NCBI RefSeq assembly: GCF_004217555.1
Contig: NZ_SHKW01000001.1
Location: forward strand, 6,014,001 to 6,078,000
Direction of reading: 5' to 3'
Length of the DNA stretch: 64,000 nucleotides
Source of the DNA: Edaphobacter modestus
GTDB lineage: Bacteria; Acidobacteriota; Terriglobia; Terriglobales; Acidobacteriaceae
The notes below the pieces were generated by a model that was given only the letters and a program-made list of their open reading frames with translations, did no database searches and was not told the DNA's origin. Below are positions 42,156 to 51,599 of the stretch, piece after piece (the first letter of the stretch is position 1; every line of letters starts with the position of its first letter). Position numbers and translations under genes: made by a program.

Positions 42156-44357
42156 CTAATGACCATGTTTCATCCCGGCCATGCCCAGACCATTACCCGG
42201 CGCCTTCAGGTCGGGGACGATCTCAATGTTCATCATCATGCCGCCGTCTTCGTGATCGAGGATATGGCAATGGATGACGAACTCCCCGATATATCTGTCG
42301 TAGAGTGTCCGCATGTGGACCTGATAGTTGTTTTCGACGAAAACAGTGTCATGGTAGGTATGCCACATTCCGCAGTATTGCGTGTCGAGTTCCTGCTTGT
42401 CCTTCGGCAGGTCGGTTCTGCAATTGCCATCCTTGTCGAAGATAGAAACCGTCGTACCGTCCTTCAGCTGAGTGGTGACATCCATGATCTCGAAGGGGTT
42501 CACGTGGATGTGGAAGATGTGCGGCTCGCCGACGGAGGTCAGCGTCCAATCGTCGATGGTGTTGACCTGACGCTTGAAGTTCACGACATCTGGATCATAG
42601 GACTTGCCGTTGATCTGGAAGTAGACATTCCCGCCTCCATCACCGTTGATCGTGAAGTTCGCCTGTTGCACATCGTCGGTCTTGGCAGGAGGAGTTTGGG
42701 CAAGATCAGCTAAAGGCGCCCACGGCTTAATATCACCCTTGAGTAATCCGCTGCGGACGGGCTCAGGCAGCTGGGGATTGCCATCGTAAAGTGCCTTCTC
42801 GATGTAGGCCACCGAGGCATCTAGGCCGCCCGGAATCGCATGCCCTCCTTCGACGCGAATGTACGCGAGCAGTTGCGATTTCGATGGTCCCGCGCCGCCA
42901 CCCTGGATGCCGTTCGCTCCCGTTTTGACGCGCATCCCCTCCGGCGCAGCCTGGTCCAGAAGGCAATACGTACCATCCTCGGGGAAGGCCACCAAGATAT
43001 CGCTCCGGTACCCGGGCTGCAAGTAGTTTGACCCCTGCGCCGCTGACTTGCTCACTCCGGTCAGTGTGTGGATCTTCGTTAAGGTCAACCCGTCAGACGC
43101 TATGACCAGCTGTGGCACCAGTGTCTTTGCCGTTGCAGCGCAGTCTCTCGCCACAGTGGCTGCCTGGTCCAAACGGTCGCCTGAAAGCGCCGATTCCGCA
43201 ATTAGGTCTTTCTCGCCAACGTGCGGCGTTGACTTTACAATCTGCAGATTGATTGTGTCGTGAATACCGGCATGAACAAAGCGCCAGCGCTGGATCTCGC
43301 CGGCCGCGATCTTCATCGTGGGCTGCACCTGACCATTGACGCTGGTGAAGCGACCATTCGTGTCCCAGATACTAGCTGACGAGAGCTGCAGTCCAAAGTT
43401 TTCGACCACGCCATTTGTTAGTTTGTTTCCTGCAGTATCGGAGGTGTTTGCAGGACATATCCAGGGCGACGTGGACACCTTGTCCGTAGATTTGCTTTGG
43501 GCGGTGTAATAGCCATCTTTGGTCAACAGTTGCTGCCACGGCCCTCCTGGAGCGTGCGGATCATCCTTGAAACATCCATAAGGGATCTGCTGGAAGGACA
43601 GCACTTGTTCGGTGTATGCTTTTTGCGAGTTATCGTGCAGGATCGTGTCGATGTCAGCGATCTCTCCCTTCTTGCCCGCTTGGTACTCGCGATCACCTCG
43701 AACGATCAGTACACCTGATTCACCGCTCGCTACTTGTGTGGCTGTCGAGCCATGGCGGTGCGCGTGGTACCAGAAGGTGCCTGCGGGATGATCAGTTGGA
43801 ATGTTGATCTCATAGGGAAAGTCGGTCTGTGGCGCAATGTTGAGGAGCACATTATCGCTGTTGCCTGAGGGCGATACATGCAGACCGTGCGTATGCAGAT
43901 TCACTGTGTTGAAGCACCCAACGCCAGGGGGCAGCCCAAGACCCGCAGGCGGATTGTCATAGCAACTCGGGTCATCGGCATTGAGTTTGTTGTGCATGCC
44001 CACGCGCAGCACAGAGCCTGGTTCAACTTCAATCGTTGGGCCGGAGGGACAGCCACCATACGAGCGAAGTTCGACTTTGTCGTCCACATTTGTGGCGGGA
44101 TTGAACATGGTGAAGTTCGTCCGGACCACATCCAGCTTGACGGAGACTACATTCCCATCGGTCGTGATGCTGGCTGCAGGGTTGCACCCGGAGGGCTTCG
44201 GTGGTATCAGACTGAACATGGCGAGCTTGTTGACGCCAGCCGGCGGTTCTTGCTTCAACAATGGAGGCTGCACAAGTTCACGGACCTGCGATTGGGCCGC
44301 AATGCTGGCTGCAAACAATAACGTCACGGCAAGGGATTCCAGCATGGCTCGATTCAT
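42156..44357 (-). CDS. Secreted multicopper oxidase (laccase-like)
   Basis: A 733-residue exported protein (signal peptide ending SIAAQSQ) with all copper-binding motifs: HTHGLH near residue 155, WYHAHRHG near 197, HIFHIHVNPFE near 617 and the type-1/trinuclear HCHILDHEDGGMM near 698. The closing His of MKHGH is also suggestive. It resembles multicopper oxidases with long inter-domain loops. It would oxidise phenols, amines or metal ions with reduction of O2 to water. Last gene of a six-gene operon containing a tyrosinase and LodA-like oxidase, 15 bases after the MerC-like gene, which may help supply copper. Confidence 0.9.
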   Translation of the reverse strand: MNRAMLESLAVTLLFAASIAAQSQVRELVQPPLLKQEPPAGVNKLAMFSLIPPKPSGCNPAASITTDGNVVSVKLDVVRTNFTMFNPATNVDDKVELRSYGGCPSGPTIEVEPGSVLRVGMHNKLNADDPSCYDNPPAGLGLPPGVGCFNTVNLHTHGLHVSPSGNSDNVLLNIAPQTDFPYEINIPTDHPAGTFWYHAHRHGSTATQVASGESGVLIVRGDREYQAGKKGEIADIDTILHDNSQKAYTEQVLSFQQIPYGCFKDDPHAPGGPWQQLLTKDGYYTAQSKSTDKVSTSPWICPANTSDTAGNKLTNGVVENFGLQLSSASIWDTNGRFTSVNGQVQPTMKIAAGEIQRWRFVHAGIHDTINLQIVKSTPHVGEKDLIAESALSGDRLDQAATVARDCAATAKTLVPQLVIASDGLTLTKIHTLTGVSKSAAQGSNYLQPGYRSDILVAFPEDGTYCLLDQAAPEGMRVKTGANGIQGGGAGPSKSQLLAYIRVEGGHAIPGGLDASVAYIEKALYDGNPQLPEPVRSGLLKGDIKPWAPLADLAQTPPAKTDDVQQANFTINGDGGGNVYFQINGKSYDPDVVNFKRQVNTIDDWTLTSVGEPHIFHIHVNPFEIMDVTTQLKDGTTVSIFDKDGNCRTDLPKDKQELDTQYCGMWHTYHDTVFVENNYQVHMRTLYDRYIGEFVIHCHILDHEDGGMMMNIEIVPDLKAPGNGLGMAGMKHGH

Positions 44358-44372
44358 TGTGCTCTCCTTGGA

Positions 44373-44819
44373 TCAGTAGGCCCCGGTACTTGGATCTAGC
44401 TTGTTTGTAGAAATATGCTTTGGGTTCGCAGAAGATTTTACGAACCTCAGTAGTAGATGACCGCCGAATACGAAAATGCCGGCGCTGGCTGCGAAAACAA
44501 ACGAACCCTGTCCCGGCGCGGCGACCCGATACACAACGGTTGCTAGGGACGAGCCCGCAAGCAGCGACCAGGTCGTCCGATGTGCAGGGAGGAACAGCCA
44601 ACATACGCACGCTGCAACGAACAATAGCGTCGAGAGCCCCAAGCAGGCAGGATCGATCAAACTCAGAGGCAGTCCGGCTGCTCCAAGCAACGCCCCCAGT
44701 ACGGGCCAGCAGAGCGGGCAGCCAATCTTTGGCATTAGAGCCAACAAGAGTGGACAACTGCTAACGGTCCGCAAAGACCACCACCTGGGACGACTTTCAG
44801 GCTCATGGTTGTGGCACAT
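44373..44819 (-). CDS. MerC-like four-helix membrane protein
   Basis: A 148-residue protein with four hydrophobic helices and the motif LMPKIGCPLCWPVLGALLG in the first, resembling the CxxC-bearing first helix of MerC-type metal importers. ATG 44819 overlaps the flavoprotein stop as TGATG. The N-terminus MCHNHEP adds further possible metal ligands. Within an operon of copper enzymes (tyrosinase, multicopper oxidase), a copper-handling role is a reasonable inference. Confidence 0.65.
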   Translation of the reverse strand: MCHNHEPESRPRWWSLRTVSSCPLLLALMPKIGCPLCWPVLGALLGAAGLPLSLIDPACLGLSTLLFVAACVCWLFLPAHRTTWSLLAGSSLATVVYRVAAPGQGSFVFAASAGIFVFGGHLLLRFVKSSANPKHISTNKLDPSTGAY

Positions 44820-45952
44820 CAATGTGTCCCTTCCAGAGCGCCGATGTCATCTAAAGCCTGTGTGTCGAGAGGAACTGCTGCAGGGTCTTGCCTGCGAGCC
44901 CAGAAAGGCTCTTTGCTCCAGCGCTGCTCGCGTGAGTAGTGTTCGCGGTGGGTCTGTGCGAAGCTGACCCGCTGCTTCTGCTGGATTGCCGCATAGCGTT
45001 CGAGCGCGATGGAGCTGTTATGGCAGAGCGTGTCCCCAACAGCAAAGGCGGCAAGGATACCAGAACGCAATGCATGCGTGATCCCTTGCCCCGAAAGCGG
45101 GTCGAAGGCACACGAAGCGTCTCCCGTCGCCAGCCACCCATCGCCGTAAACACGATCGAGGGCGACTGTTGCCGCGGACCGCACCAGCGGAGCCGGTTGC
45201 ATAACGGTGTCTGCCACGAGCGTCTGCACATGCGTGGTGCACTGCAAGGCACGTCGCCATGCCGAACTATCGGAGAGATGCAGACCTCGGCCCAGGTCTG
45301 CGTCCGTAAGAATGCTCACCACGCGCCGCTGTCCCGGTAGGGGCGCTGAATACCACCAGCCGTAGGTACAGGCTTCGACGATCGTTCGGGCTTCCATCTC
45401 ATCATCGTGCTGAAACAGACGCGAGAAAGCCATAAGTGAATCCAGCGAGTTGAAGCGGGCTCCTTGCATTCGAGCGAAGACTGCATTGCGTCCTGTAGCG
45501 TCGATCACCCATCGAGCCTCAATGCCGAAGTCACTCATTTGCAACTGCCAGATACCATCGGACCGCTCGGCGCCCTGAAGGACCCGATTGCGCCATACCT
45601 CCGCGCCACAGGTGGCCGCCTGGTTTGCCAGCATTGCATCAAATCGATTTCGCTCCAGGTGCCAGCCCTCGCCGGTCGCGCGGAAGAAGTAGTTGCTCTC
45701 CTCCAACCGAGGTCCCCCCCAGGCGTGAGCAACTCCACGCGCGCTCCCGCACAACTCTGCTGACATCTGACCCAGGACACCGAGATGTTCCAGTAGCGAA
45801 CGAGCCATCGGGGGAAGGACCTCGCCGGCTCTCTGGCGCGAATAGTCGGATGCCTCGACCGCAAGCACGCGCAGGGAAGGGAAGGTCTGCTGCAGTGCGA
45901 TGGCTGCTCCACAGCCGGCAGGACCTCCCCCGATGATGGCTACGTCGAACAT
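44819..45952 (-). CDS. LodB-like FAD-dependent maturation oxidoreductase
   Basis: A 377-residue flavoprotein with the dinucleotide motif VAIIGGGPAGCGAAIAL at the N-terminus, GEVLPP near residue 43, and WLATGDASCAFDPLSGQGIT near 270, the second FAD motif of the halogenase/geranylgeranyl-reductase group. LodB and GoxB, partners of LodA-type oxidases, belong to this group and help form the cysteine tryptophylquinone cofactor. Its place two bases after the small unknown gene and in the operon with the LodA-like gene supports that role strongly. Confidence 0.8.
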   Translation of the reverse strand: MFDVAIIGGGPAGCGAAIALQQTFPSLRVLAVEASDYSRQRAGEVLPPMARSLLEHLGVLGQMSAELCGSARGVAHAWGGPRLEESNYFFRATGEGWHLERNRFDAMLANQAATCGAEVWRNRVLQGAERSDGIWQLQMSDFGIEARWVIDATGRNAVFARMQGARFNSLDSLMAFSRLFQHDDEMEARTIVEACTYGWWYSAPLPGQRRVVSILTDADLGRGLHLSDSSAWRRALQCTTHVQTLVADTVMQPAPLVRSAATVALDRVYGDGWLATGDASCAFDPLSGQGITHALRSGILAAFAVGDTLCHNSSIALERYAAIQQKQRVSFAQTHREHYSREQRWSKEPFWARRQDPAAVPLDTQALDDIGALEGTH

Positions 45953-45954
45953 CT

Positions 45955-46386
45955 TCAGTCCGCACGCACCGCGTAGAAAGAGGCGACTACGCCCGCCGGG
46001 TTAGTTGCCCCGTTGCTGCCCGGGTGCGGAATCACCCGCACCACCGAGCCGACGATAGCCGGGCGGTCTAGGGTGTCCGTACTAGTCGGCCACGCCGGAA
46101 CAAGCCAGCCGACATACGCGTAGATCCACTCCGCACCGCCGATGACACCTTTCCCCTGAAAGCGCACCTCAGACGGGGAGCCATAACCGCGAGATCCTCG
46201 CAGCTTGAGTGACCAGCCATCTCCACCGATAGTTCCAGTAAGAAGCTCCGTCGGCCCATCGTCAATGACGATGGTTCCGTCGCCGAACATCAGGGAACTC
46301 AAGAGTGCTTTGGGATCGGGATTTAGCACGGGCTCGTTCAGAAAGCTACGATAGGTCCACTTGCCAACAAAAGGGTTTTTGCTCAT
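45955..46386 (-). CDS. Unknown small protein of the LodA/tyrosinase operon
   Basis: A 143-residue soluble protein without signal peptide, probably all-beta: NPFVGKWTYRSFLNEP at the N-terminus, GTIVIDDGPTELLTGTIGG, then VRFQGKGVIGGAEWIYAYVG. The pattern of short strands resembles lipocalin-like or avidin-like barrels. It is wedged between lodA-like and lodB-like genes with tight spacing (44 and 2 bases), so it may bind substrate, product or one of the enzymes. No named family recognised. Confidence 0.68.
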   Translation of the reverse strand: MSKNPFVGKWTYRSFLNEPVLNPDPKALLSSLMFGDGTIVIDDGPTELLTGTIGGDGWSLKLRGSRGYGSPSEVRFQGKGVIGGAEWIYAYVGWLVPAWPTSTDTLDRPAIVGSVVRVIPHPGSNGATNPAGVVASFYAVRAD

Positions 46387-46430
46387 CGTTTCTCCTCGTT
46401 TCAGATCTCGAACATGTGAACAATTGCGGG

Positions 46431-49160
46431 TTAGTCTTCCTGGTTGCGCTCTACGCTGATGTACTTAGGAGGGCCCACGCCCGTATCGGGTGAAGCGGTG
46501 TCGAGAAATGCGGGATCCGCATAAGGATTACGAATCACGAATCCAAGCCGCGACCACTCGGTCACCATCTTCAGATCGCCAGCGTTGGTCTGCGGGACTC
46601 CGCGCGCCCAACTCAGATACTGGTAGTTCGGTGAGGGCGAAGGATCGCCAACCACCTCGTAGACCTGCATTGGGCGATGAGCCGGCCACCACAGCGTTTC
46701 CCATAGCTTCTGCTCGCGCTTCATCCATTCGTCATGTGTGTTCGATGGATCAATGATGTTCCACTCCTCATAGGTCACATCAATCGTCTGCGTCGAACAC
46801 TCGTTGAAGTCCGCCTGCCACGGCAGCGCCATCATCTTGGTAAGATCGCCAGGCTGCAACCCTGTCTGGTAGTTGCTTTCGAGGCTGAGTGTCACGCCAA
46901 CATCCGCGACGTAGTCCTCTTCGGAAACCTGATACTTGCTCTCATTCGCTGCAGTCTGCCGAAAGCTATAAAAATCGGGATCGGCCTTCAGACGATACGG
47001 CTTGAGGTAGATCGCTGGATTACGGATGATCCATCCCACCTCCGCCCCTGGGCAAAAGGCCCCGCCAGCCAAGTTAGTGAGGACATTCTGGTCGAGCTGG
47101 CGACCCGTGTGGTTTTCAATGCCAAGATATGGCTGCCATGCATCGATCTTGTCCTTCGGGGTCCACCCCTCCAGCAATTCGTTCGCGAACATGCCACGCG
47201 ACCATTGCCGTAGCAGATAGAGCTGGTAGTCCGTGAGCCGCAGGAATTTCGAGGTGAAGGTGTTGCTTATGGGGTTATCCCCGCATAACAGCGGCATCAG
47301 AGGCAGGTGATGTGTGCGGCTCGTTGGCTTCCCATCCAGGCGGAATACATCCTCTTCACCCTCCTTGCGCAGCAGGTCATACAAGTACATCCGATACGAG
47401 ACAAATGGGTCAGTTGTGTACTCGCGACGCAGTTGCTTGAGCTTGTCGGTCAGGAGCTTTCCGGTACGGAACGTCGTATACATGCGGTCGAACGCGGCTT
47501 CCACCGGCTCATCTCCACCTGGCTTCGAGTCATCGTTCTGTGTCCCTTCACGGCGCTGGAGCAATTGGAGCTTAGGCTTATCGGGGTAGAGTTCCTGCAA
47601 CACCGCTCGCAGGACGGTGTGGAGTTCGTCGGACACAGCCTTATATTTTTCCGCGGCGGGAGTGCCCGTCTCCTGGCCCTCGGTGTAGGCGTTCTGCCAG
47701 TGAACCACGTAGGCATCAACGTCGATCTCCCCGTCTTCCTCGGGAAGGTCACCGTTCACCGCTCTCGCGAATGCTGACACTGCGTCTCGCAATTGCTTGC
47801 GAATATCAGAACGTTGCACAAACCCGCCCAACAGAGGCCTTCGCACCGAAGAGGGTGTGTTCGCCGCCTGCTGATCAAGCTGCGCCAGAACGGGTTCCAG
47901 CGCCTCCAAAAAGAGGCTGCCGTTCTGGTTCGCACGGGTTGCTCGTTGCGATGCTCCGGTATACGCCACCTCATTGAGGCTTGGAGGAATGGAAAGCTTC
48001 AACAGGTCGAAGTTTCCTCGCTTGGTCTGGTTATGCGGATAGTTCGACTGTTGCAGCACGTTAGTCAGATACGTGTACTCGTCTGCGCGAAAAAGGATCG
48101 ACCAGATATCGCGATAGAACCAGGGCTTGTAGTCCGGGTTCCATGCAAGGTTTGCAGCCTTCCAGTGGATGATGGCACCTGCATCGGAGGCGTCAATTTT
48201 CTGAGGGCGCTGAAAGGTGCCCGTCGCACCATAGATGTCGGTCCTGTAGGCAAACTGCGTGACCGCTGTGTCGTAGAGCACATCGTCCAGCGTCACCATG
48301 TCGAGGATTTCGGGCACGTAGGCCGGATAGGCCGAGACGACCCATGCCGGATACTCCACATCGATAAAGCGTGTGCGGCCTACCTCGGTTGAAAACATGA
48401 CCAATCGCGCCATGACAGGACCGTCGGAGGTGTCATCGAACCAACCATCGTTGTTGGCGTAGGTGTCAATGCGCGGTTGACTAAAGCCTTTATTGAAGGT
48501 GCCTGAGTGTCCATGACCGCCGAGCACGAGCAAGCGACCGCTGTCGTCCGTGAGCAGCTCGCCGAGCGTGTCGATGTGGCGAGGCTGCAGCTTCTCCGGC
48601 GGGAACGTAGGCGCATAGAGACCATTACCCGTTCGGTCGAAACGTGCTCTGCGGCGACTCGTTCCATCGACGACCTGCGGGCCTGGATCGATGATCAGAC
48701 ACTGGCGGGCATCGGGGTCGGTGATCGCGGGGTTTCGTAGTGGATGGTTCGCAGCATAGCCGTGCTCGCCTTCCAGTTGCTTGAACTCGTACCAGGCTGA
48801 CTTCTTGTTCGCCAGGTATACCCGCCACTGAATGTCTACCAGCGTGCCATGGTTGCCACCGCCTTTGATCGGATCTCCGATCTTCAGAGGCCGCCCTTCA
48901 GGCGATGTCTCGTCGTAGACATAGACCTGAAAACGTGCGGCCTGTCGCTTTATGCGACCGTCCTTGTCCTTGAACGTCTTCACCGTTACCGGCGTCTTTC
49001 CGTCTGCCGCCAATAACGGATTGCCGCTCTCATTGCAAGCGATCGGCAGCGCCGTCGGAGTCTCAGGTGAGATACAGAAAGAGTCGGGACTATCGCCTAG
49101 TCTTGCGATCCCAATTCCTGGGTGGATTCGATATATCGGCACAGAGGAGTTCCCGCTCAC
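46431..49160 (-). CDS. LodA-like cysteine-tryptophylquinone oxidase
   Basis: A 909-residue protein starting at GTG 49160, seven bases after AAAGGAA. It begins with the LodA-family opening VPIYRIHPGIGIARLGDSPD, then IDTLGELLTDDSGRLLVLGG (about 190-210) and NNDGWFDDTSDGPV. Near residue 775 comes MMALPWQADFNECS, whose Cys (about 788) is the candidate for the quinone cross-link; the partner Trp could be in LWWPAHRP (824/825) or LSWARG (851). In Marinomonas LodA the pair is Cys516-Trp581, 65 apart. The protein is longer than LodA (about 726) by a middle insertion. LodA-type enzymes oxidise Lys, Gly or related amines to aldehyde or keto products with H2O2; the substrate here is unknown. Confidence 0.85.
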   Translation of the reverse strand: MSGNSSVPIYRIHPGIGIARLGDSPDSFCISPETPTALPIACNESGNPLLAADGKTPVTVKTFKDKDGRIKRQAARFQVYVYDETSPEGRPLKIGDPIKGGGNHGTLVDIQWRVYLANKKSAWYEFKQLEGEHGYAANHPLRNPAITDPDARQCLIIDPGPQVVDGTSRRRARFDRTGNGLYAPTFPPEKLQPRHIDTLGELLTDDSGRLLVLGGHGHSGTFNKGFSQPRIDTYANNDGWFDDTSDGPVMARLVMFSTEVGRTRFIDVEYPAWVVSAYPAYVPEILDMVTLDDVLYDTAVTQFAYRTDIYGATGTFQRPQKIDASDAGAIIHWKAANLAWNPDYKPWFYRDIWSILFRADEYTYLTNVLQQSNYPHNQTKRGNFDLLKLSIPPSLNEVAYTGASQRATRANQNGSLFLEALEPVLAQLDQQAANTPSSVRRPLLGGFVQRSDIRKQLRDAVSAFARAVNGDLPEEDGEIDVDAYVVHWQNAYTEGQETGTPAAEKYKAVSDELHTVLRAVLQELYPDKPKLQLLQRREGTQNDDSKPGGDEPVEAAFDRMYTTFRTGKLLTDKLKQLRREYTTDPFVSYRMYLYDLLRKEGEEDVFRLDGKPTSRTHHLPLMPLLCGDNPISNTFTSKFLRLTDYQLYLLRQWSRGMFANELLEGWTPKDKIDAWQPYLGIENHTGRQLDQNVLTNLAGGAFCPGAEVGWIIRNPAIYLKPYRLKADPDFYSFRQTAANESKYQVSEEDYVADVGVTLSLESNYQTGLQPGDLTKMMALPWQADFNECSTQTIDVTYEEWNIIDPSNTHDEWMKREQKLWETLWWPAHRPMQVYEVVGDPSPSPNYQYLSWARGVPQTNAGDLKMVTEWSRLGFVIRNPYADPAFLDTASPDTGVGPPKYISVERNQED

Positions 49161-49191
49161 GATTCGTTCCTTTCGCTTCAAAGCCGCAACG

Positions 49192-51219
49192 CTAATCGAG
49201 GAAGTTGAGAGATACGCCGTCCAGTCGAAGCAGCTCGTGCTCCTCCTGGTAGTCAGCACCAACCACCACAAGCGTGATCTGGATCGACGAGGCGCCTTCA
49301 GCAAACAACCGCTTGGCGCACTTCGTCACATCCACACGATGGTTGCGCGGCGTATTGTGACTGCGAGGACGCAGATCATACTTGCCACGCTGCGGGACCT
49401 CGCAGTGGCCAGGGCCACCGATACAATCTCCGTGGCCGAAGATCGCAAGGTACCCTGCGTAGTGGCTATCGTCGATAGGTGTATTCGCATTGGCGTCTTG
49501 CAGGTTTAGAAAGACGCGCACGAAACACGAGCGAGGGAGTTGGGGAACGCGATGCAGCCGGACTTCCGCCTTCGCGAACGAAGACCGCACCGTGCCTTCG
49601 ATATCGATCGGTTTGGAGACGAACCCTTCCACCGGTGACTCTGCTCCGACTGGCAACAGACAAGTGCTCTTCACATACTCATAGCCGAAGCGGCTCATCT
49701 TCAGCGTGTCGCGAATCGTGTAGCTCCACGGCGTCATTACCGAATCCATATCCTCGGGTAACGCATGGGGCTGCATCTCCTGCCAATCGCTCCACAACCG
49801 ATCGATGTTGGCGTGAATGGGCCAGAAGATTGGATCGTAGGAAGCCGTCAGATTACTGAACATGTCGCCATTGGGCGGCTGGGTGTACAGGTCGGCCCGC
49901 TTATGGAACTGACGATCTGCTACTTTGACCGCCTTGTTTCTGTCCGCGGGCGGTTGCGTAGGGGCTACGTAGGAGTTCATTCCACCGGTCCAGATGTGCA
50001 TCGTGTTGTGTGGGTTCTGGTCCATGAATCCGTACGCGTCGTTGTACAGGCTGCCGCCGCCGAAGTCGCGAAATGTGCGCAGGCTCATAATCTGCTCCAT
50101 GTCGTCCGCGGTAGGGTAGTGATAGTGAATGACCTTGTTGATCGTGGACGGTTTCTTCTGACTGTCCTGGAACTCTGCTGGATAACGCAGCGGATACCAC
50201 AGCGAGTTCGCATCGAGGAGCGCATCGGTGAAGCGATTGCGATAGACACCGGCGGTGTACTTCGGGTCTATCAACTTCTCTACCTCTGCGTAGAACTTCT
50301 GCTGTGAAGGAAACCGCTTGCCTACCAGAACCTCAAGCGGCTTAACTGGGATCCCTTGGCCCTTCAGAAATACCAGCGATTCTTCGTTCAGGAAGGCCTG
50401 CATCGATGGAGGAATGATTGCTCCATCTTGGGGCTTGGAGGGCATATACGCCGGCATCGTCCAGTCCCAGTAGGGCATGGTAACGCCTGGGCAGATATCT
50501 TGCATCACCTGCTCGAACTCGTACAGGTAGATACGATGCCACGGAAGAAAGCGCTCCCATCCGTGCTGGCAGTGGTTCTGGTGAATCAGCGCCATATTGT
50601 TGTAGCTGCGGGCATCCTGCGGCCAGCTGTTGAGTGCGTACATCTCGCGGAAGACGTAGCGCAACTTCTCCAGTTGCGGAGGCGTCATACAGTCGATGTT
50701 CATACGCTGGCGAAGCTCGCCCTTCTGGTGTTTGTACTCGTTCACCAGACCGGAGTACTCTGCATATTCCTTGGCAACATCGCTATAGGCTTCGGGGACG
50801 ACCTCGACGCGGGTGGTGTCCGACTTCCAGTCCTTCTCTTTCAGGCCGTAGCTCTGACCTTCAGGATCGAACTCTGGTGCGCCATCTGCGATCCAGTCCG
50901 CGATCTCGCTGATGTGCTGGGCATCCATTGCGGATTGCCCCCACGGAAGGCGAGGAAATTGTGAACCGTCGAACGGCGCTTCTCCACGTAGCCCCTGCAG
51001 CAACGCAGACGACTTCGTTGCTGCGCCACCGCCACAGCAGCTGTGCGATCCTTTTTTGATCTCAATCAGCGGCGAACCACAGAGTTGAGTGGCCATCAAA
51101 CGGTCATAGGGTAACGACCATAGCTCTTGTCCGGCATAAGAGGAAGCGTCGCCATGGGATGCTTCTTTAAGTAGTTCTCTTATCCGGTCCAAACGGGTCT
51201 TGCTTCCAAGGACAGACAT
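49192..51219 (-). CDS. Tyrosinase family copper monooxygenase with N-terminal extra domain
   Basis: A 675-residue protein, starting at ATG 51219 six bases after GGGAGTG. The CuA site is HQNHCQHGWERFLPWH (about 213-228), including a Cys that could form the His-Cys thioether. The CuB site is NPHNTMHIWTGG (about 402-414) and DPIFWPIHANIDRLW (His near 469). A beta-rich C-terminal domain follows, as in plant-type polyphenol oxidases. The first 120 residues resemble a cytochrome-c-like segment (GSPLIEIKKGSHSCCGGG, then ISEIADWIADGAPEF) but contain no CxxCH. No signal peptide is evident. First gene of the six-gene operon. It would hydroxylate or oxidise phenols to quinones. Confidence 0.88.
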   Translation of the reverse strand: MSVLGSKTRLDRIRELLKEASHGDASSYAGQELWSLPYDRLMATQLCGSPLIEIKKGSHSCCGGGAATKSSALLQGLRGEAPFDGSQFPRLPWGQSAMDAQHISEIADWIADGAPEFDPEGQSYGLKEKDWKSDTTRVEVVPEAYSDVAKEYAEYSGLVNEYKHQKGELRQRMNIDCMTPPQLEKLRYVFREMYALNSWPQDARSYNNMALIHQNHCQHGWERFLPWHRIYLYEFEQVMQDICPGVTMPYWDWTMPAYMPSKPQDGAIIPPSMQAFLNEESLVFLKGQGIPVKPLEVLVGKRFPSQQKFYAEVEKLIDPKYTAGVYRNRFTDALLDANSLWYPLRYPAEFQDSQKKPSTINKVIHYHYPTADDMEQIMSLRTFRDFGGGSLYNDAYGFMDQNPHNTMHIWTGGMNSYVAPTQPPADRNKAVKVADRQFHKRADLYTQPPNGDMFSNLTASYDPIFWPIHANIDRLWSDWQEMQPHALPEDMDSVMTPWSYTIRDTLKMSRFGYEYVKSTCLLPVGAESPVEGFVSKPIDIEGTVRSSFAKAEVRLHRVPQLPRSCFVRVFLNLQDANANTPIDDSHYAGYLAIFGHGDCIGGPGHCEVPQRGKYDLRPRSHNTPRNHRVDVTKCAKRLFAEGASSIQITLVVVGADYQEEHELLRLDGVSLNFLD

Positions 51220-51599
51220 CGATATCACTCCCGATTAAGTTGCTCAGCATGCGGGAACTCAGTAAACCAAATCGATCAGGTTCCAGAGGACTGGTGATGT
51301 TAATAAATCGCTTGAAGTCAGTGACGGAACACTAACATGGATATGTACACAAGACAATGAGCTTTATCTGAGGTGTTTTCATCTCTTGTTTGGTGGGGGG
51401 ACCTGGATCTGTCCTCTTTTCGCGGGACAACTGCACCGACTCTACTTGTCGTTTTAAAACATCACTTCAGTGCCGTCTTCGATGTAACGGTTGAAGAGTT
51501 CTTAGGCTCGCGTAAATTCCGCACAAGGTGGCCTTGTCCCTTTCGGTCCAGAACCCACTGTAAGGTGCGAACGACGTTCTACGGAGTTAGCGCGGAAGG
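51220..51599. other. Intergenic region upstream of the oxidase operon
   Basis: No gene recognised. The right part (51373-51633) has an open plus-strand frame without family resemblance, which I regard as chance. The region left of about 51360 should contain the promoter of the tyrosinase operon. Confidence 0.4.

Noticed and set aside
42156..44357. Calling the multicopper oxidase a copper-resistance CopA or CueO
   Set aside because: It lacks the Met-rich segments typical of those proteins and sits with tyrosinase and LodA-like genes, so a laccase-like role fits better.
47793..48392. Plus-strand frames of up to 199 codons opposite the LodA-like gene, and similar ones at 49765-50307 and 50356-50964
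   Set aside because: All are antisense to strongly conserved enzymes and none shows a recognisable domain or ribosome site.
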